Shown: piece by piece, positions 41,701-50,641 of the stretch | How positions within the stretch are numbered: the stretch's first letter is position 1 | Layout of the letters: each line of letters begins with the position of its first letter | Assembly: GCF_022024235.1 (NCBI RefSeq) | Contig: NZ_CP091800.1 | Location: forward strand, 858,001 to 922,000 | Length of the DNA: 64,000 nt | Origin: Segatella baroniae B14 | Lineage (GTDB): Bacteria; Bacteroidota; Bacteroidia; Bacteroidales; Bacteroidaceae | Direction of reading: 5' to 3' | Notes under the pieces: model-generated | Database searches by the model: none | Told to the model about the DNA's origin: nothing | Seen by the model: the letters and a program-made list of their open reading frames with translations, nothing else | Program-made: the position numbers and the translations under genes

Positions 41701-41994
41701 TATCTGAACGAAAATGGTGCAAAGGCTACCGCTGTGGCATGGCCAGACGAACATGTGAAGGGTGAAGAAAACATTATGGATATGATACACGACCATAGAT
41801 TTGACTTGATTATCAATATTCCGAAAAATCACTCCAAACGTGAATTGACCAATGGCTATCGTATCCGTCGTGGTGCTATCGACCACAATATTCCGTTGAT
41901 TACAAATGCACGTCTTGCCTGTGCTTTTATTGAGTCGTTCTGTACATTAGGTCTAAATGACTTACAGATCAAGAGTTGGAAAGAATTTGAGTAA
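38764..41994 (+). CDS. carB: Carbamoyl-phosphate synthase large subunit
   Basis: The product has 1076 residues, the standard CarB length. Two homologous ATP-grasp halves start with [20 protein letters not shown] (residues about 8-27) and [20 protein letters not shown] (about 560). Each contains the ATP-binding [12 protein letters not shown]-like and [12 protein letters not shown] loops. The C-terminal MGS-like allosteric domain begins near residue 940 ([20 protein letters not shown]). It makes carbamoyl phosphate from glutamine-derived ammonia, bicarbonate and two ATP for arginine and pyrimidines. carA is not adjacent in the window. It is a single-gene unit with a strong terminator. Confidence 0.97.
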   Translation: [1076 protein letters not shown]

Positions 41995-42010
41995 AATATA
42001 AATCATAGAC

Positions 42011-42052
42011 AAATCGCAGTGAGAATTATTTAATTCTCACTGCGATTTTTTT
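42011..42052. terminator. Bidirectional terminator between carB and the converging gene
   Basis: AAATCGCAGTGAGAATTA (42011-42028) and its exact complement (42031-42048) form an 18-bp perfect stem followed by T8. The A-rich bases on the other side let it work for the minus-strand gene ending at 42074 too. Confidence 0.9.
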
Positions 42053-42073
42053 TAAGGACGCTAAAATTCAATA

Positions 42074-43540
42074 TTATTTCAACTCGAAAGATCCTACCTG
42101 GATGATGTCTTCTTTATTCTGTTTTCCAATATTTAGAATAGCAAATTTATCGCCTCCCTTACTGAAGAAATGACTATTTATCTTAATATTCTGAAAACCT
42201 TCTGGTGTAGTTTGCGTCATTTTACCATCACGCGTACAACTACGTAATGTGCCTGTTCCTACTTCTGTATCTGGTACATCTATCAGCCAGTATCGGCCTG
42301 CGAATGGGAAACGAACACTTAAGCCACCATCCGTAGTGACGCCTCCTAATATAAAGAATTGTTTTTTAACGGCCATACTGCCCCAACTACCAAAGGTAAG
42401 GTTGCTACCATCTGCATCGGCCCAAATAAACTCCCGATTGAAATTTACTTCAAAACGGTTATATGGATCGCGCGGATTCTTGTCGGTAGGTACGATATAA
42501 GAGCCATCTGCCATGGCGATAACATTATTCATTTTTACAGGTCGATTGTTATACATTAACAAGCACGACCAAGGAGCTCCAGGCAATGATAGGCGACCTT
42601 TCTCGATAGCCTTTTTGGATGTAAGATCACAATCTAAGGTAATATAATCATTGGTCAGAGCAAATGCTCCTGCATACATACCGTGAATATTTCCAACAAA
42701 AAGGCCCAATAAAATATGATTATCATCATAACTCATCACATTAGGACGTAAAGCCAAACCGTTCACAGGTGTTTCGATATCCAAATGTTGTTGCCCATCC
42801 TTGGATATGATATCTACAAACATTTGCACAGAGTAATCTGCTGTAGCTAAACCAGCTTTGCCAAAATTAAGTTTAGACTTTCCATCATAACGACGAGCAT
42901 TATTAAACAGGGTTCTAAAAGCCGTTATAATTACTTTTCCATCATCAGTAACTTCCATGTCGGCCTCTAAAGATGTAGCCAAATTCTTAATATCTGGATG
43001 AGGCAGCGCTTCACAGGTGGTCAATATGTTAAAATCACGGTCGAATATATAGAGTTTATGATTAGTTATAAACTTCTTAACATAATTCGTCAACAATGCA
43101 ATATATTGCCCATTCTTCGAGACGCTCAAATAATAACTATCAAAAACATCCTTACGCTTTTCGGTCAAAGCCTTTTGCCCCTTTGCTGCGAACGTGTTCG
43201 CATCATAAGTATTATACTGAAGTCCGCCGATATTTGAATCATATGTTAATACAGCTATCTCTTGCTCATTAGAAAAGATATTCATCAGGGTAAACTGTGT
43301 ATTCTTATGTTGCACATACTGCTTTACATTGCCATTAACATCAAGTCTTACCAAATGTAGTTTGCCCTCTTTAAAGGAGTAGATGATAAACTCATCTTGA
43401 TAATTACTCAGTACATTCCAATCTTTACCCTTCATCTCTTTAGGCATAGGAACAGCACTCTTAAAACTCACTACAGCCTCTTGAGCTGACATAGTCATGG
43501 TCATCAAGGCCATTGTCAAAATAAATAATAATCTCATCAT
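42074..43540 (-). CDS. Secreted beta-propeller-like protein, unknown function
   Basis: I use the ATG at 43540 (MMRLLFILTMALMTMTMSAQ), which starts a clean signal peptide; the frame to 43585 adds 15 atypical residues. The 488-residue protein is rich in beta-strand repeats of the form xxDGxxIxxxx (MEVTDDGKVIITAF, VIAMADGSYIVPT, GSNLTFGSWGS), suggesting a propeller. No catalytic motif recognised. It is probably periplasmic or surface exposed; no operon partner. Confidence 0.65.
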   Translation of the reverse strand: MMRLLFILTMALMTMTMSAQEAVVSFKSAVPMPKEMKGKDWNVLSNYQDEFIIYSFKEGKLHLVRLDVNGNVKQYVQHKNTQFTLMNIFSNEQEIAVLTYDSNIGGLQYNTYDANTFAAKGQKALTEKRKDVFDSYYLSVSKNGQYIALLTNYVKKFITNHKLYIFDRDFNILTTCEALPHPDIKNLATSLEADMEVTDDGKVIITAFRTLFNNARRYDGKSKLNFGKAGLATADYSVQMFVDIISKDGQQHLDIETPVNGLALRPNVMSYDDNHILLGLFVGNIHGMYAGAFALTNDYITLDCDLTSKKAIEKGRLSLPGAPWSCLLMYNNRPVKMNNVIAMADGSYIVPTDKNPRDPYNRFEVNFNREFIWADADGSNLTFGSWGSMAVKKQFFILGGVTTDGGLSVRFPFAGRYWLIDVPDTEVGTGTLRSCTRDGKMTQTTPEGFQNIKINSHFFSKGGDKFAILNIGKQNKEDIIQVGSFELK

Positions 43541-43889
43541 GGTCTTTGAACTTGTTTTGATGCCTACAGCCTCCATATTCGGCATTTGTAAATACTATAT
43601 CATAAAGCCTAGTTCACAATATCAACACGCTGATATCTAGGGCATTGGAGAATGGTTAAAGATAGGTTATTTTTAAATATATTCCAAACTTTTCAATAGG
43701 AAAATATACACCTGTTTTCTAGTGTGCGAGCACAAGCGTTTTTATCGTGAACCATCAAGAAATAAGTACGCTAAAAATATGGATATTTAGAATAACAAAC
43801 TTATACAAAATAACATGTAACACCATAACACGATCAAGATGGATCAAAAAAGAATCATCAGAAAAAAAAGATTTTCAGATAACTATTTG

Positions 43890-43897
43890 TATCTTTG
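43890..43897 (+). promoter_or_regulatory. -7 box TATCTTTG 4 nt before the start of the 100-residue membrane protein
   Basis: TATCTTTG ends at 43897 and the ATG is at 43902. The longer frame from 43839 spans this box, so 43902 is the likelier start and the messenger is probably leaderless. The 298-bp stretch 43541-43838 shows no gene. Confidence 0.55.
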
Positions 43898-43901
43898 CAA
43901 T

Positions 43902-44204
43902 ATGAACAAATCGAAAGCTTTTATAAAAATCATAGTTCGATTCTTCGCAGCATGTCTATTACTGATAGGGCTGATGGCTAATTATATCCCTTTTGATAAT
44001 GAAGACGAGATGGAACTTCTTGACTCGAGCTATCATTACGAGCTTAAGACAATGGATGCTAACTTAAAAACCGTGGTACAAGAAAGTGGTCTGGAACATA
44101 CTCCGTACTGCCCTACGCTGTATCCTTATACCTGGAGACTCAGATACCGCATCCTTCTATTGAAAGAAAGCATCGAGAATGCATTTTTTACTTTTTACTT
44201 GTAA
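43902..44204 (+). CDS. Small membrane protein, unknown function
   Basis: With this start the 100-residue protein is MNKSKAFIKIIVRFFAACLL and so on: one N-terminal membrane helix (residues about 9-28), then a soluble acidic part (DNEDEMELLDSSYHYELKTM) and a Tyr/Arg-rich tail. No family recognised. It is followed 52 bp later by an unrelated-looking lipoprotein gene with its own promoter. Confidence 0.55.
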   Translation: MNKSKAFIKIIVRFFAACLLLIGLMANYIPFDNEDEMELLDSSYHYELKTMDANLKTVVQESGLEHTPYCPTLYPYTWRLRYRILLLKESIENAFFTFYL

Positions 44205-44221
44205 ATGTCGTTTATTTTAAG

Positions 44222-44229
44222 TACTTTTG
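44222..44229 (+). promoter_or_regulatory. -7 box TACTTTTG of the lipoprotein gene
   Basis: TACTTTTG lies 27 nt before the ATG at 44257, directly after the stop of the preceding small gene. Confidence 0.55.
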
Positions 44230-44256
44230 CTTAAGATTTGACATTCTATATCAACT

Positions 44257-44919
44257 ATGAAATACAACAAATGGTTCTCTGGATTAATGATGCTGCTAAT
44301 AGTCTGTTTAGCCGATGCCTGTAGCGACAAAAAGATAACAAATCATGAAACTATCAAAAAGTTTTATGATATCAAAAACATAGAATATTATTATCTGGAT
44401 CATGACAGTATCAAAAACGATTTGTGCTTTCAGTTTGTACCTAGTAAAAAAGGAATCATTATCAATACCAGATTATTGTCGGAAGAAACTGATGACGTTA
44501 AGTGTATTGGTAAAAAACCTAACTCACATCAGTTCCTACATATTTTACGTTTAAGTCTGAAGTCGGCTTCACAAAAATATAACTTCCGCCGACTGGAGAG
44601 TATAACCATGTCATCACTCGCCTATCCCAAACTGGCTGCAGAGTACGCGAAAAACTACCAGAGAATCGCTAAGAATCCTCTTCATCCTACTCAAGAAGAG
44701 ATAGAAAAAGCAGTAGCGGAAACTTCACTTCGACAAGATTTGAATGAAATTTTCAGTAGCTATAAAATAAAGGTGACGAATATCGAGCGACTACCAGATT
44801 ACAAAAGTATTATCGTAAATAAGTCGAAATACATCAATAGCTGCGATAAGGATGCGACTGTAACCTATCCGTCTGAGCTATTCGACGATGCTTTTATCAT
44901 ACACCTTAAAAGGTGGTAA
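44257..44919 (+). CDS. Lipoprotein, unknown function
   Basis: The 220-residue product has a lipoprotein signal (WFSGLMMLLIVCLADAC; lipobox LADAC, Cys22). The mature part contains NTRLLSEETDDV and helical stretches, and resembles other short Prevotella lipoproteins of unknown role. No catalytic motif seen. The neighbouring rhodanese gene is convergent, with stops 25 bp apart. Confidence 0.7.
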   Translation: MKYNKWFSGLMMLLIVCLADACSDKKITNHETIKKFYDIKNIEYYYLDHDSIKNDLCFQFVPSKKGIIINTRLLSEETDDVKCIGKKPNSHQFLHILRLSLKSASQKYNFRRLESITMSSLAYPKLAAEYAKNYQRIAKNPLHPTQEEIEKAVAETSLRQDLNEIFSSYKIKVTNIERLPDYKSIIVNKSKYINSCDKDATVTYPSELFDDAFIIHLKRW

Positions 44920-44943
44920 AATATTTCAATCGCCGTATACGCT

Positions 44944-45327
44944 TTACTCTTTCGTAATAGGCATATTGGCAGCTCGCCAGGCCATAATGCCCCCCTTCAG
45001 ATTAACACATTTATACCCGACTTCGGCCAACCTGCTGGCAGCATTGGCTGAACGACGACCACTACGACAATAGACGGCAATCTTTCGGTGAAGTGATAAG
45101 GTGGCTTTAGCCTTCTCCACAAAATCACTTTGTCCCTGATCTATCAAAATAGAATTCTGGATATGTCCCTCTGCATATTCACTGCTCGTCCTTACGTCGA
45201 GTACTACGACACTGGTATCAGTGAGCAACTTAGCAAACCCTTGAACATCGACATTTTCAAAATTCTGTTGGGCACAAGCTGTGGTCAGACCAAGTGTGGC
45301 CAACATACACATGAAAAACTTCTTCAT
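44944..45327 (-). CDS. Exported rhodanese-like sulfurtransferase (probable lipoprotein)
   Basis: The 127-residue product has a signal with lipobox LTTAC (Cys18). A single rhodanese domain follows: VVLDVRTSSEYAEGHI and the active loop VYCRSGRRS with Cys87, then GYKCVNLKGGIMAW. It transfers sulfane sulfur or handles oxidised thiols in the periplasm. It starts 4 bp downstream of a glutaredoxin-like gene, so the two form a thiol-chemistry pair. Confidence 0.9.
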   Translation of the reverse strand: MKKFFMCMLATLGLTTACAQQNFENVDVQGFAKLLTDTSVVVLDVRTSSEYAEGHIQNSILIDQGQSDFVEKAKATLSLHRKIAVYCRSGRRSANAASRLAEVGYKCVNLKGGIMAWRAANMPITKE

Positions 45328-45331
45328 ATAC

Positions 45332-45631
45332 TTAACATCCTCTTCCGTCTATACTACAAGTTGCACCCTCCTCTTGTGGTCTGGGTTCAAGACCCACATC
45401 CTTTGAATAGAGTGTTACCGTTCCATCTTCGAGCACATAGCATGGAATACCTAAATCGTCCGCAGCTTTAGCTTCATCAAATGCAGGATTCGTATCACGC
45501 AATTTGATAAACTCTTTTAGATTCCTCACGTGCTTACCAATGTCTATCACTTTGAAATTAGGATTATTCACCACCTGTTTTTCTACATATTCGCAGTCGG
45601 GGCAAGTTTCCATCACATACATTTTAATCAT
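45332..45631 (-). CDS. Glutaredoxin-like protein
   Basis: The 99-residue product has a thioredoxin-fold start with CPDC (residues 10-13), then LGIPCYVLEDGTVTLYS with the cis-Pro and an unusual Cys-containing tail (ATCSIDGRGC). It is the size of glutaredoxin-related proteins of anaerobes. It is upstream of the rhodanese gene in the same unit. Confidence 0.85.
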   Translation of the reverse strand: MIKMYVMETCPDCEYVEKQVVNNPNFKVIDIGKHVRNLKEFIKLRDTNPAFDEAKAADDLGIPCYVLEDGTVTLYSKDVGLEPRPQEEGATCSIDGRGC

Positions 45632-46275
45632 AATTCTTACTCTTTATATTACAAATAATGCTATTTATTGCAACAACTAACCGATACGCGGTCCATTCAT
45701 TATTGCAATAAAGCGCTAAGATACCTACTATCTTTTGTGAAATTACAAAAAAAATCTCATTCACACTCTATTTTTTCTATTTTTGAGAATTTATTTGCTT
45801 TTTTTAAAAGGTAAGATAATTGAATTTATTTGACATTAGGCGCCTTGAGGTTTGCGTATTTGGATTCGGTATGCTAGATGGTCTCAAATATGAAAATTAT
45901 GCAGTATTTTTGTATCTGTCTGAATATCAACACGTTACAAATTTAACGTTTCTTCGGTTAAAAAAAAGGCGCCAAAACCCAAGCTCCTAGGGGTCAAAAG
46001 CTTAGGGTTGACGCGATAAGGTCATAGAGTTTAGCGAACAAAGTCTTAGGTTTCGACCCCCAGGAGCTTGGGTTTTGGCGGGAGAGAAAATCGAGGGGTG
46101 GAAAAAAGTCCAAAGAGGCTAACCAAAAGTTGAATATTTTGAGCTAGATGACGATTTTTAGTGACTATGTTTTTTTGATATTTTATTTGACATTCCTTCC
46201 TGTACGGACAACGTTCCGTAGCCGTAATTGTTGATATCTAAGCAGCCACTATATCTCTTTCCTAAAAAAAATATG
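45632..46275. other. Intergenic region holding a long hairpin
   Basis: About 640 bp with no convincing ORF. Its only structured part is the 26-bp inverted repeat at 45970-46080. The right end leads into the glycerate kinase promoter. Confidence 0.5.
45970..46080. repeat. 111-bp long hairpin element
   Basis: The arms CGCCAAAACCCAAGCTCCTA+GGGGTC (45970-45995) and 46055-46080 pair over 26 bp with one mismatch. The 59-nt loop and its borders carry two similar direct segments (AAAGCTTAGGGTTGAC and AAAGTCTTAGGTTTCGAC). It is more GC-rich than its surroundings and is not followed by a T run. It may be a small non-autonomous mobile element or a structured RNA; sequence alone does not decide. Confidence 0.7.
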
Positions 46276-46283
46276 TAAATTTG
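46276..46283 (+). promoter_or_regulatory. -7 box TAAATTTG of the glycerate kinase gene
   Basis: TAAATTTG lies 92 nt before the ATG at 46376, giving a leader of about 85 nt with no obvious riboswitch fold. Confidence 0.5.
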
Positions 46284-46375
46284 CTAAATAATCGACCATG
46301 ATGAATACCGATGCGTATTTATTATTGCAGGTCGAGAAACATAACGTGGTAAGATAGTAATAGAAATAGAGAAAC

Positions 46376-47473
46376 ATGAAAATTATCATAGCCATAGATT
46401 CGTTTAAGGGATGTCTCCGCTCTACCGAAGCAGGTATGGCTGCAGCAAAAGGTATAAAAGATGCCATAAAAGATGCTGATATACAAATACTTACAGTAAG
46501 CGATGGAGGCGAAGGGTATCGAGAAGCCTTCTGTGATGCTGTAGATGGAAATAGCATTGAAGTGCCTACACGAGATCCGTTGATGCGACCTATTACGGCT
46601 CAATATATGTTAAAAGACAAACTGGCGGTTATTGAGATGGCTGAAGCAAGCGGACTTACTCTGCTTTCGGAGAAAGAACGCAATCCGATGCGGACTACGT
46701 CTTACGGTACAGGTCTGCTTATTGCTGATGCTGTAAAACGGGGAGCCAAACATATTATTATCGGTTTGGGGGGTAGTGCTACCAGTGATGCCGGAATGGG
46801 GATGCTTAAAGCGCTCATAGATACCTTTGCACCTCATGGCAACTGGAATAGTATCGAGGAGCTTGATGATGTAAAGTTTACAATTGCTTCTGATGTAAAG
46901 AATCCACTTTGTGGTAAGTACGGGGCTGCGGCTGTATTCGGACCACAGAAGGGCGCTACGCCGGAAATGGTAAAGCTGTTGGACGAACGGGCACGAAAGT
47001 TTGCTGAAATTTCAGCTTCCCACTTTGGTTATGATAAGCAGAATGAGGAAGGTGCAGGCGCGGCAGGTGGTTTGGGCTATGCACTGATGCAATATTTGCA
47101 TGCTGACTGTAAACCTGGTATCGAATTATTGCTAGAAACGCTTCGGTTTGACGAACTGACCCAAGATGCAGACTTGGTTATTACTGGGGAAGGAGCTGCT
47201 GATCGACAAACGCTAATGGGTAAACTGCCAATAGGTATATTACATCATGCGGGCCAGGCTAAGGTGTGGCTGATAGCCGGTAAGATAAGTGACCATCAGG
47301 AACTTCTGCAGGCTGGTTTCAACCAAGTTGCCTGTATTAATCCACCAGGAATCATTCTGGAAGAAGCGATGAAACCGGAAATAGCAACAAAGAATATCCG
47401 AAATATGGTCAGGGAAATGATTAAAACCAAGTTTCTAACCGATGAAGATATAGCATCTAAACCAAGAGAATAA
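46376..47473 (+). CDS. Glycerate 2-kinase
   Basis: The 365-residue product matches the GarK/GlxK family: MKIIIAIDSFKGCLRSTEAG at the N-terminus, DGGEGYREAF, IIGLGGSATSDAGMGMLKAL and DLVITGEGAADRQTLMGKLP near residue 265. It phosphorylates D-glycerate to 2-phosphoglycerate, joining glyoxylate, serine or sugar-acid breakdown to glycolysis. Single-gene unit, followed by a bulged hairpin. Confidence 0.95.
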   Translation: MKIIIAIDSFKGCLRSTEAGMAAAKGIKDAIKDADIQILTVSDGGEGYREAFCDAVDGNSIEVPTRDPLMRPITAQYMLKDKLAVIEMAEASGLTLLSEKERNPMRTTSYGTGLLIADAVKRGAKHIIIGLGGSATSDAGMGMLKALIDTFAPHGNWNSIEELDDVKFTIASDVKNPLCGKYGAAAVFGPQKGATPEMVKLLDERARKFAEISASHFGYDKQNEEGAGAAGGLGYALMQYLHADCKPGIELLLETLRFDELTQDADLVITGEGAADRQTLMGKLPIGILHHAGQAKVWLIAGKISDHQELLQAGFNQVACINPPGIILEEAMKPEIATKNIRNMVREMIKTKFLTDEDIASKPRE

Positions 47474-47565
47474 AATGTTTCTGACCGATTAAAATCATGG
47501 ATTCTGACGAAAATAAGTGGGGAGTGAAAATGTATAAAAAATAATTAACAGAAAAGCATAAAAAA

Positions 47566-47622
47566 CGCTGGAATGCCATTCGATTTGAAAACAATAATAT
47601 TAATATTATATGGCTTCCAGCG
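47566..47622. terminator. Hairpin between glycerate kinase and GH127 genes
   Basis: CGCTGGAATGCCAT (47566-47579) and ATGGCTTCCAGCG (47610-47622) pair with one bulged T around an AT-rich 30-nt loop, located between converging genes. No clear T run follows, so terminator function is likely but not certain. Confidence 0.55.
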
Positions 47623-47682
47623 ATAGTATGTCTCTTGACAATGCAAAAGTAATACAATTTTTGGTTTGCACCAAATAATTAT

Positions 47683-50208
47683 TTAATTACTTTTCAATAA
47701 TCTCAAATAATAAAATCCAGGACAAGGTGTAGACGATGAAGCCGTCAGTTTAACTGCAACTTTCTCTTTTACCTTACCTTTAGCATCTACCAACAAGTTA
47801 GCAGGTATCGGATACTCTACATTAAAGAATATTCCTTCAGCTCCTTCCACATGAGAAGGTATCTTGATATCAGCTATTTTTACTCCATCTACCGTAAGCG
47901 TAGCCATACGTCCACGGTCGCTTGTGGCAAAACGACAAAGTAGCGACAAGCCATCCTTCTGTTTATCCTTATTATATAAGGCATATTGGATATAGCCATT
48001 AGGTTGTGCATCACGATAGGTTTCGCCATGCCAGTTACCACGATTACTGTCATCACTATACTTATACTCATGTCCGGCTTCACTCTGCTGCTCACCTGTT
48101 GCCACAAAGTCGATCGTACGTGCGTCGAGTGCCTGACGGGCAGCTTCATGCATGGCAATATCACTCTTGGCATAGTTACCTAAGGTCTGCTGATACCAGT
48201 AACACATATAGCGTGAATGGTGGATGCTATAGAATGGTTTCAAAGTAAGCGATTTCCACGCATAGTTACCAATCAGAGAGTCTGTGCGAGAAACATCAAC
48301 GGTGAAAGTAAGTTTACTAAGGTCAAGCGTTTTCACACGACGGAGAACCTCACTACGTTCACCAATGAGCATCGGTGCACTGATCAGACTTTTACTGCTA
48401 CCGACAGCACCAGGTGAGTGATCCATTCGGCCATCACCAGCATACTCATTCTGCAATTTTTCTACCTGTAAACCTGTAGCACGTGCTTCGGCCTCATTCT
48501 GTGATGTGGTCTGAGCGCCCAACAGTATCGGTCCATACTCGAAAGCGATATAATCCTCATAATTCGGACACGCTTCCTGGCGCAAGGTCATCGGAATATC
48601 GACAGTGATAACATCCCCTTTTTTCCATTTACGCTCGAGTGTCGCATAAGCAGAAGTTCCTGCTGATGGAATATTCAACTGCTGCGTCTGGCCATTTACC
48701 TGGATACGATAATCTGATGTCGTCCACCATGGTCGACGAATGGCGATGGCATAACGTCCAGACTTTTCTATCGTAATCGTGGTCTTAGGCTCGTAAGGAT
48801 AATTCGTTTGCTGAGTCAGTTTAAACTTCTTACCATCAAGTTTGCTTGCCGTAAAAAGATTTACATACAAAGTACGGTCACCATCATGAGTATATACGAA
48901 ATGGCCATATTTACTATGGTTCTCCATACCAGTACCCACACAGCACCACATACCCTGGTTAGGCACACTATAGATACGATACCCCTGTGGGCGTAGTGTG
49001 GTAAAATACACATAGCCACCCGTCTGAGGATCCTGAGTAGACAAGATATGATTCCACATGGCATACTCATAAAAATCAGCATAACCAGCATCATGAGTAC
49101 GGTCGCTTAACATCTCAGAGAGTTTAAGCATATTATTGGTGTTACAACTCTCTGGACCTTCGAGGTTATCGATATAGCGATTACTGTTAGTCTTAGATAG
49201 GAAATGCTCAGATATACTATTACCACCGATACATACCGTACGATGATGAGCTACATCTTGCCAGAAGTTTGAAGCAGCAGTAGCATACTGTAATGCTGCA
49301 GGATCTTCCTCTACGATACGTTCGAACCCGATATACTTAGGAACCTGTGTGTTAGCATGACGATTATCGAGGAAAGTAGCATTGAGCGACTGCAAACCCT
49401 CTAACATTTCGCGCTGGCTATACTTCTTAGCCGCTTCGAGATAACGAGTATCCTTAAATATAGCATAGCAATCGGCCATACTCTCATTGATACCACCATG
49501 CTCGATGGTTAACATCTTCTGCATATCAGCATCGCTTACCTTAGCGATAAGTTGAGTACACCAGTCTGCCATCTTCTTCAGCATCAACTTAGCATCTTGA
49601 TTATGCGCATAAAGATACGCATCACGCAGACCAGCCATCACCTTATGTTCACAATAAAAAGGCACCCATCCACGATGTTGCCAGATACCAGAGATATCGC
49701 CTTGATAGAGTTTCTCCCAATCTTCATTGATAGGCTGTCCACCGATAAAGCCATAAAGCCCGGTGGTATTCTGATCGAAAGAGTTCTGGCAATCTTTCAA
49801 AACATCAATCATGTAAAGAAGACGAGACTGTAGGCGCTCCTTGGTGGCAGCATCTTGACAAGCTGCATAAGCCATAGCCAGCGCTGAAAGATAATGCCCG
49901 CCAATATGACCAGAAAGGTCAAAGCCGTCACCACCCCAGTTTTTAAAGTTAGGATGCTTCTTCTGCCAATCAGCATAACGACCTTCGTGCAAACCCGCCT
50001 GACGAATAAATGGGGTAAGCAGTCGATCCACATCGTAAGCTAGTAACGTGTTAAAATTGATTTCCATGGCCGATTTCATCGGACCATCAAGAAGTTGAAC
50101 ATCCTGAAGATCAAAGTGATTCGGATAAATTTGACTCTGAGCCTGCACTGACAGCGACGCTGACATCCATAAAGCAGACATGAATACGATTGGTTTTAAA
50201 GGTTTCAT
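47683..50208 (-). CDS. Secreted GH127-family (DUF1680) glycoside hydrolase, beta-L-arabinofuranosidase-like
   Basis: The 841-residue product has a signal peptide (MKPLKPIVFMSALWMSASLS through QAQS). An (alpha/alpha)6-barrel follows with LLDGPMKSAMEINFNTLLAY, WGGDGFDLSGHIGGHYLSAL, GPESCNTNNMLKLS and MWCCVGTGMENHSKYG. GH127 enzymes use a Zn-bound Cys as nucleophile, and these Cys fall at the expected places. A beta-sandwich and a C-terminal DUF4986/DUF6805-like domain (GNWHGETYRDAQPNGYIQYA) follow. It likely removes L-arabinofuranose from plant glycans in the periplasm. Alone, not in a PUL here. Confidence 0.88.
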   Translation of the reverse strand: MKPLKPIVFMSALWMSASLSVQAQSQIYPNHFDLQDVQLLDGPMKSAMEINFNTLLAYDVDRLLTPFIRQAGLHEGRYADWQKKHPNFKNWGGDGFDLSGHIGGHYLSALAMAYAACQDAATKERLQSRLLYMIDVLKDCQNSFDQNTTGLYGFIGGQPINEDWEKLYQGDISGIWQHRGWVPFYCEHKVMAGLRDAYLYAHNQDAKLMLKKMADWCTQLIAKVSDADMQKMLTIEHGGINESMADCYAIFKDTRYLEAAKKYSQREMLEGLQSLNATFLDNRHANTQVPKYIGFERIVEEDPAALQYATAASNFWQDVAHHRTVCIGGNSISEHFLSKTNSNRYIDNLEGPESCNTNNMLKLSEMLSDRTHDAGYADFYEYAMWNHILSTQDPQTGGYVYFTTLRPQGYRIYSVPNQGMWCCVGTGMENHSKYGHFVYTHDGDRTLYVNLFTASKLDGKKFKLTQQTNYPYEPKTTITIEKSGRYAIAIRRPWWTTSDYRIQVNGQTQQLNIPSAGTSAYATLERKWKKGDVITVDIPMTLRQEACPNYEDYIAFEYGPILLGAQTTSQNEAEARATGLQVEKLQNEYAGDGRMDHSPGAVGSSKSLISAPMLIGERSEVLRRVKTLDLSKLTFTVDVSRTDSLIGNYAWKSLTLKPFYSIHHSRYMCYWYQQTLGNYAKSDIAMHEAARQALDARTIDFVATGEQQSEAGHEYKYSDDSNRGNWHGETYRDAQPNGYIQYALYNKDKQKDGLSLLCRFATSDRGRMATLTVDGVKIADIKIPSHVEGAEGIFFNVEYPIPANLLVDAKGKVKEKVAVKLTASSSTPCPGFYYLRLLKSN

Positions 50209-50257
50209 TTTTTAGGTTAAATGAGTATCAAAAATATGGTTTATTGCTATATGAGTG

Positions 50258-50265
50258 CAAATATA
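50258..50265 (-). promoter_or_regulatory. -7 box TATATTTG of the GH127 gene
   Basis: TATATTTG on the minus strand (50265 to 50258) is 49 nt before the start at 50208. The region 50266-50555 is otherwise AT-rich with no gene. Confidence 0.6.
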
Positions 50266-50555
50266 ACACTTATTTGTTAATTAGGCAATAATGTAATCAT
50301 AAAAAACACAAAAAAAAGCGGTGGACTTCACAGCCTCCCGCTCCAAATCTTCAATAGGTATTAGCTTTTATTTAAGGTAAAAAGATTGTATTTAGGATAA
50401 CACTGCAAAGATAGCAACTTTTATTAAACAACCAAAATTTTAAACCTGTTTTTTTAAAGAAAACATAAATTTTCTGCATTTTTCGACAAATAAATTAAAA
50501 AATTGTCATATTATTCTCATCAAGAACAGTTTATTATGCAAATAAGCATAAAAAA

Positions 50556-50592
50556 AGGCTTGACCTAAAATAAGAAATTTCAGATCAAGCCT
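50556..50592 (-). terminator. Terminator of the COG0523 GTPase gene
   Basis: AGGCTTGA (50592-50585 on the minus strand) pairs with TCAAGCCT (50563-50556) and is followed by a run of T, 50 bp after the stop of the GTPase gene. Confidence 0.85.
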
Positions 50593-50641
50593 ATTTATTG
50601 ATATAACTCAAGCTATTGTGAATCAATAGCGAGCATTTTTT

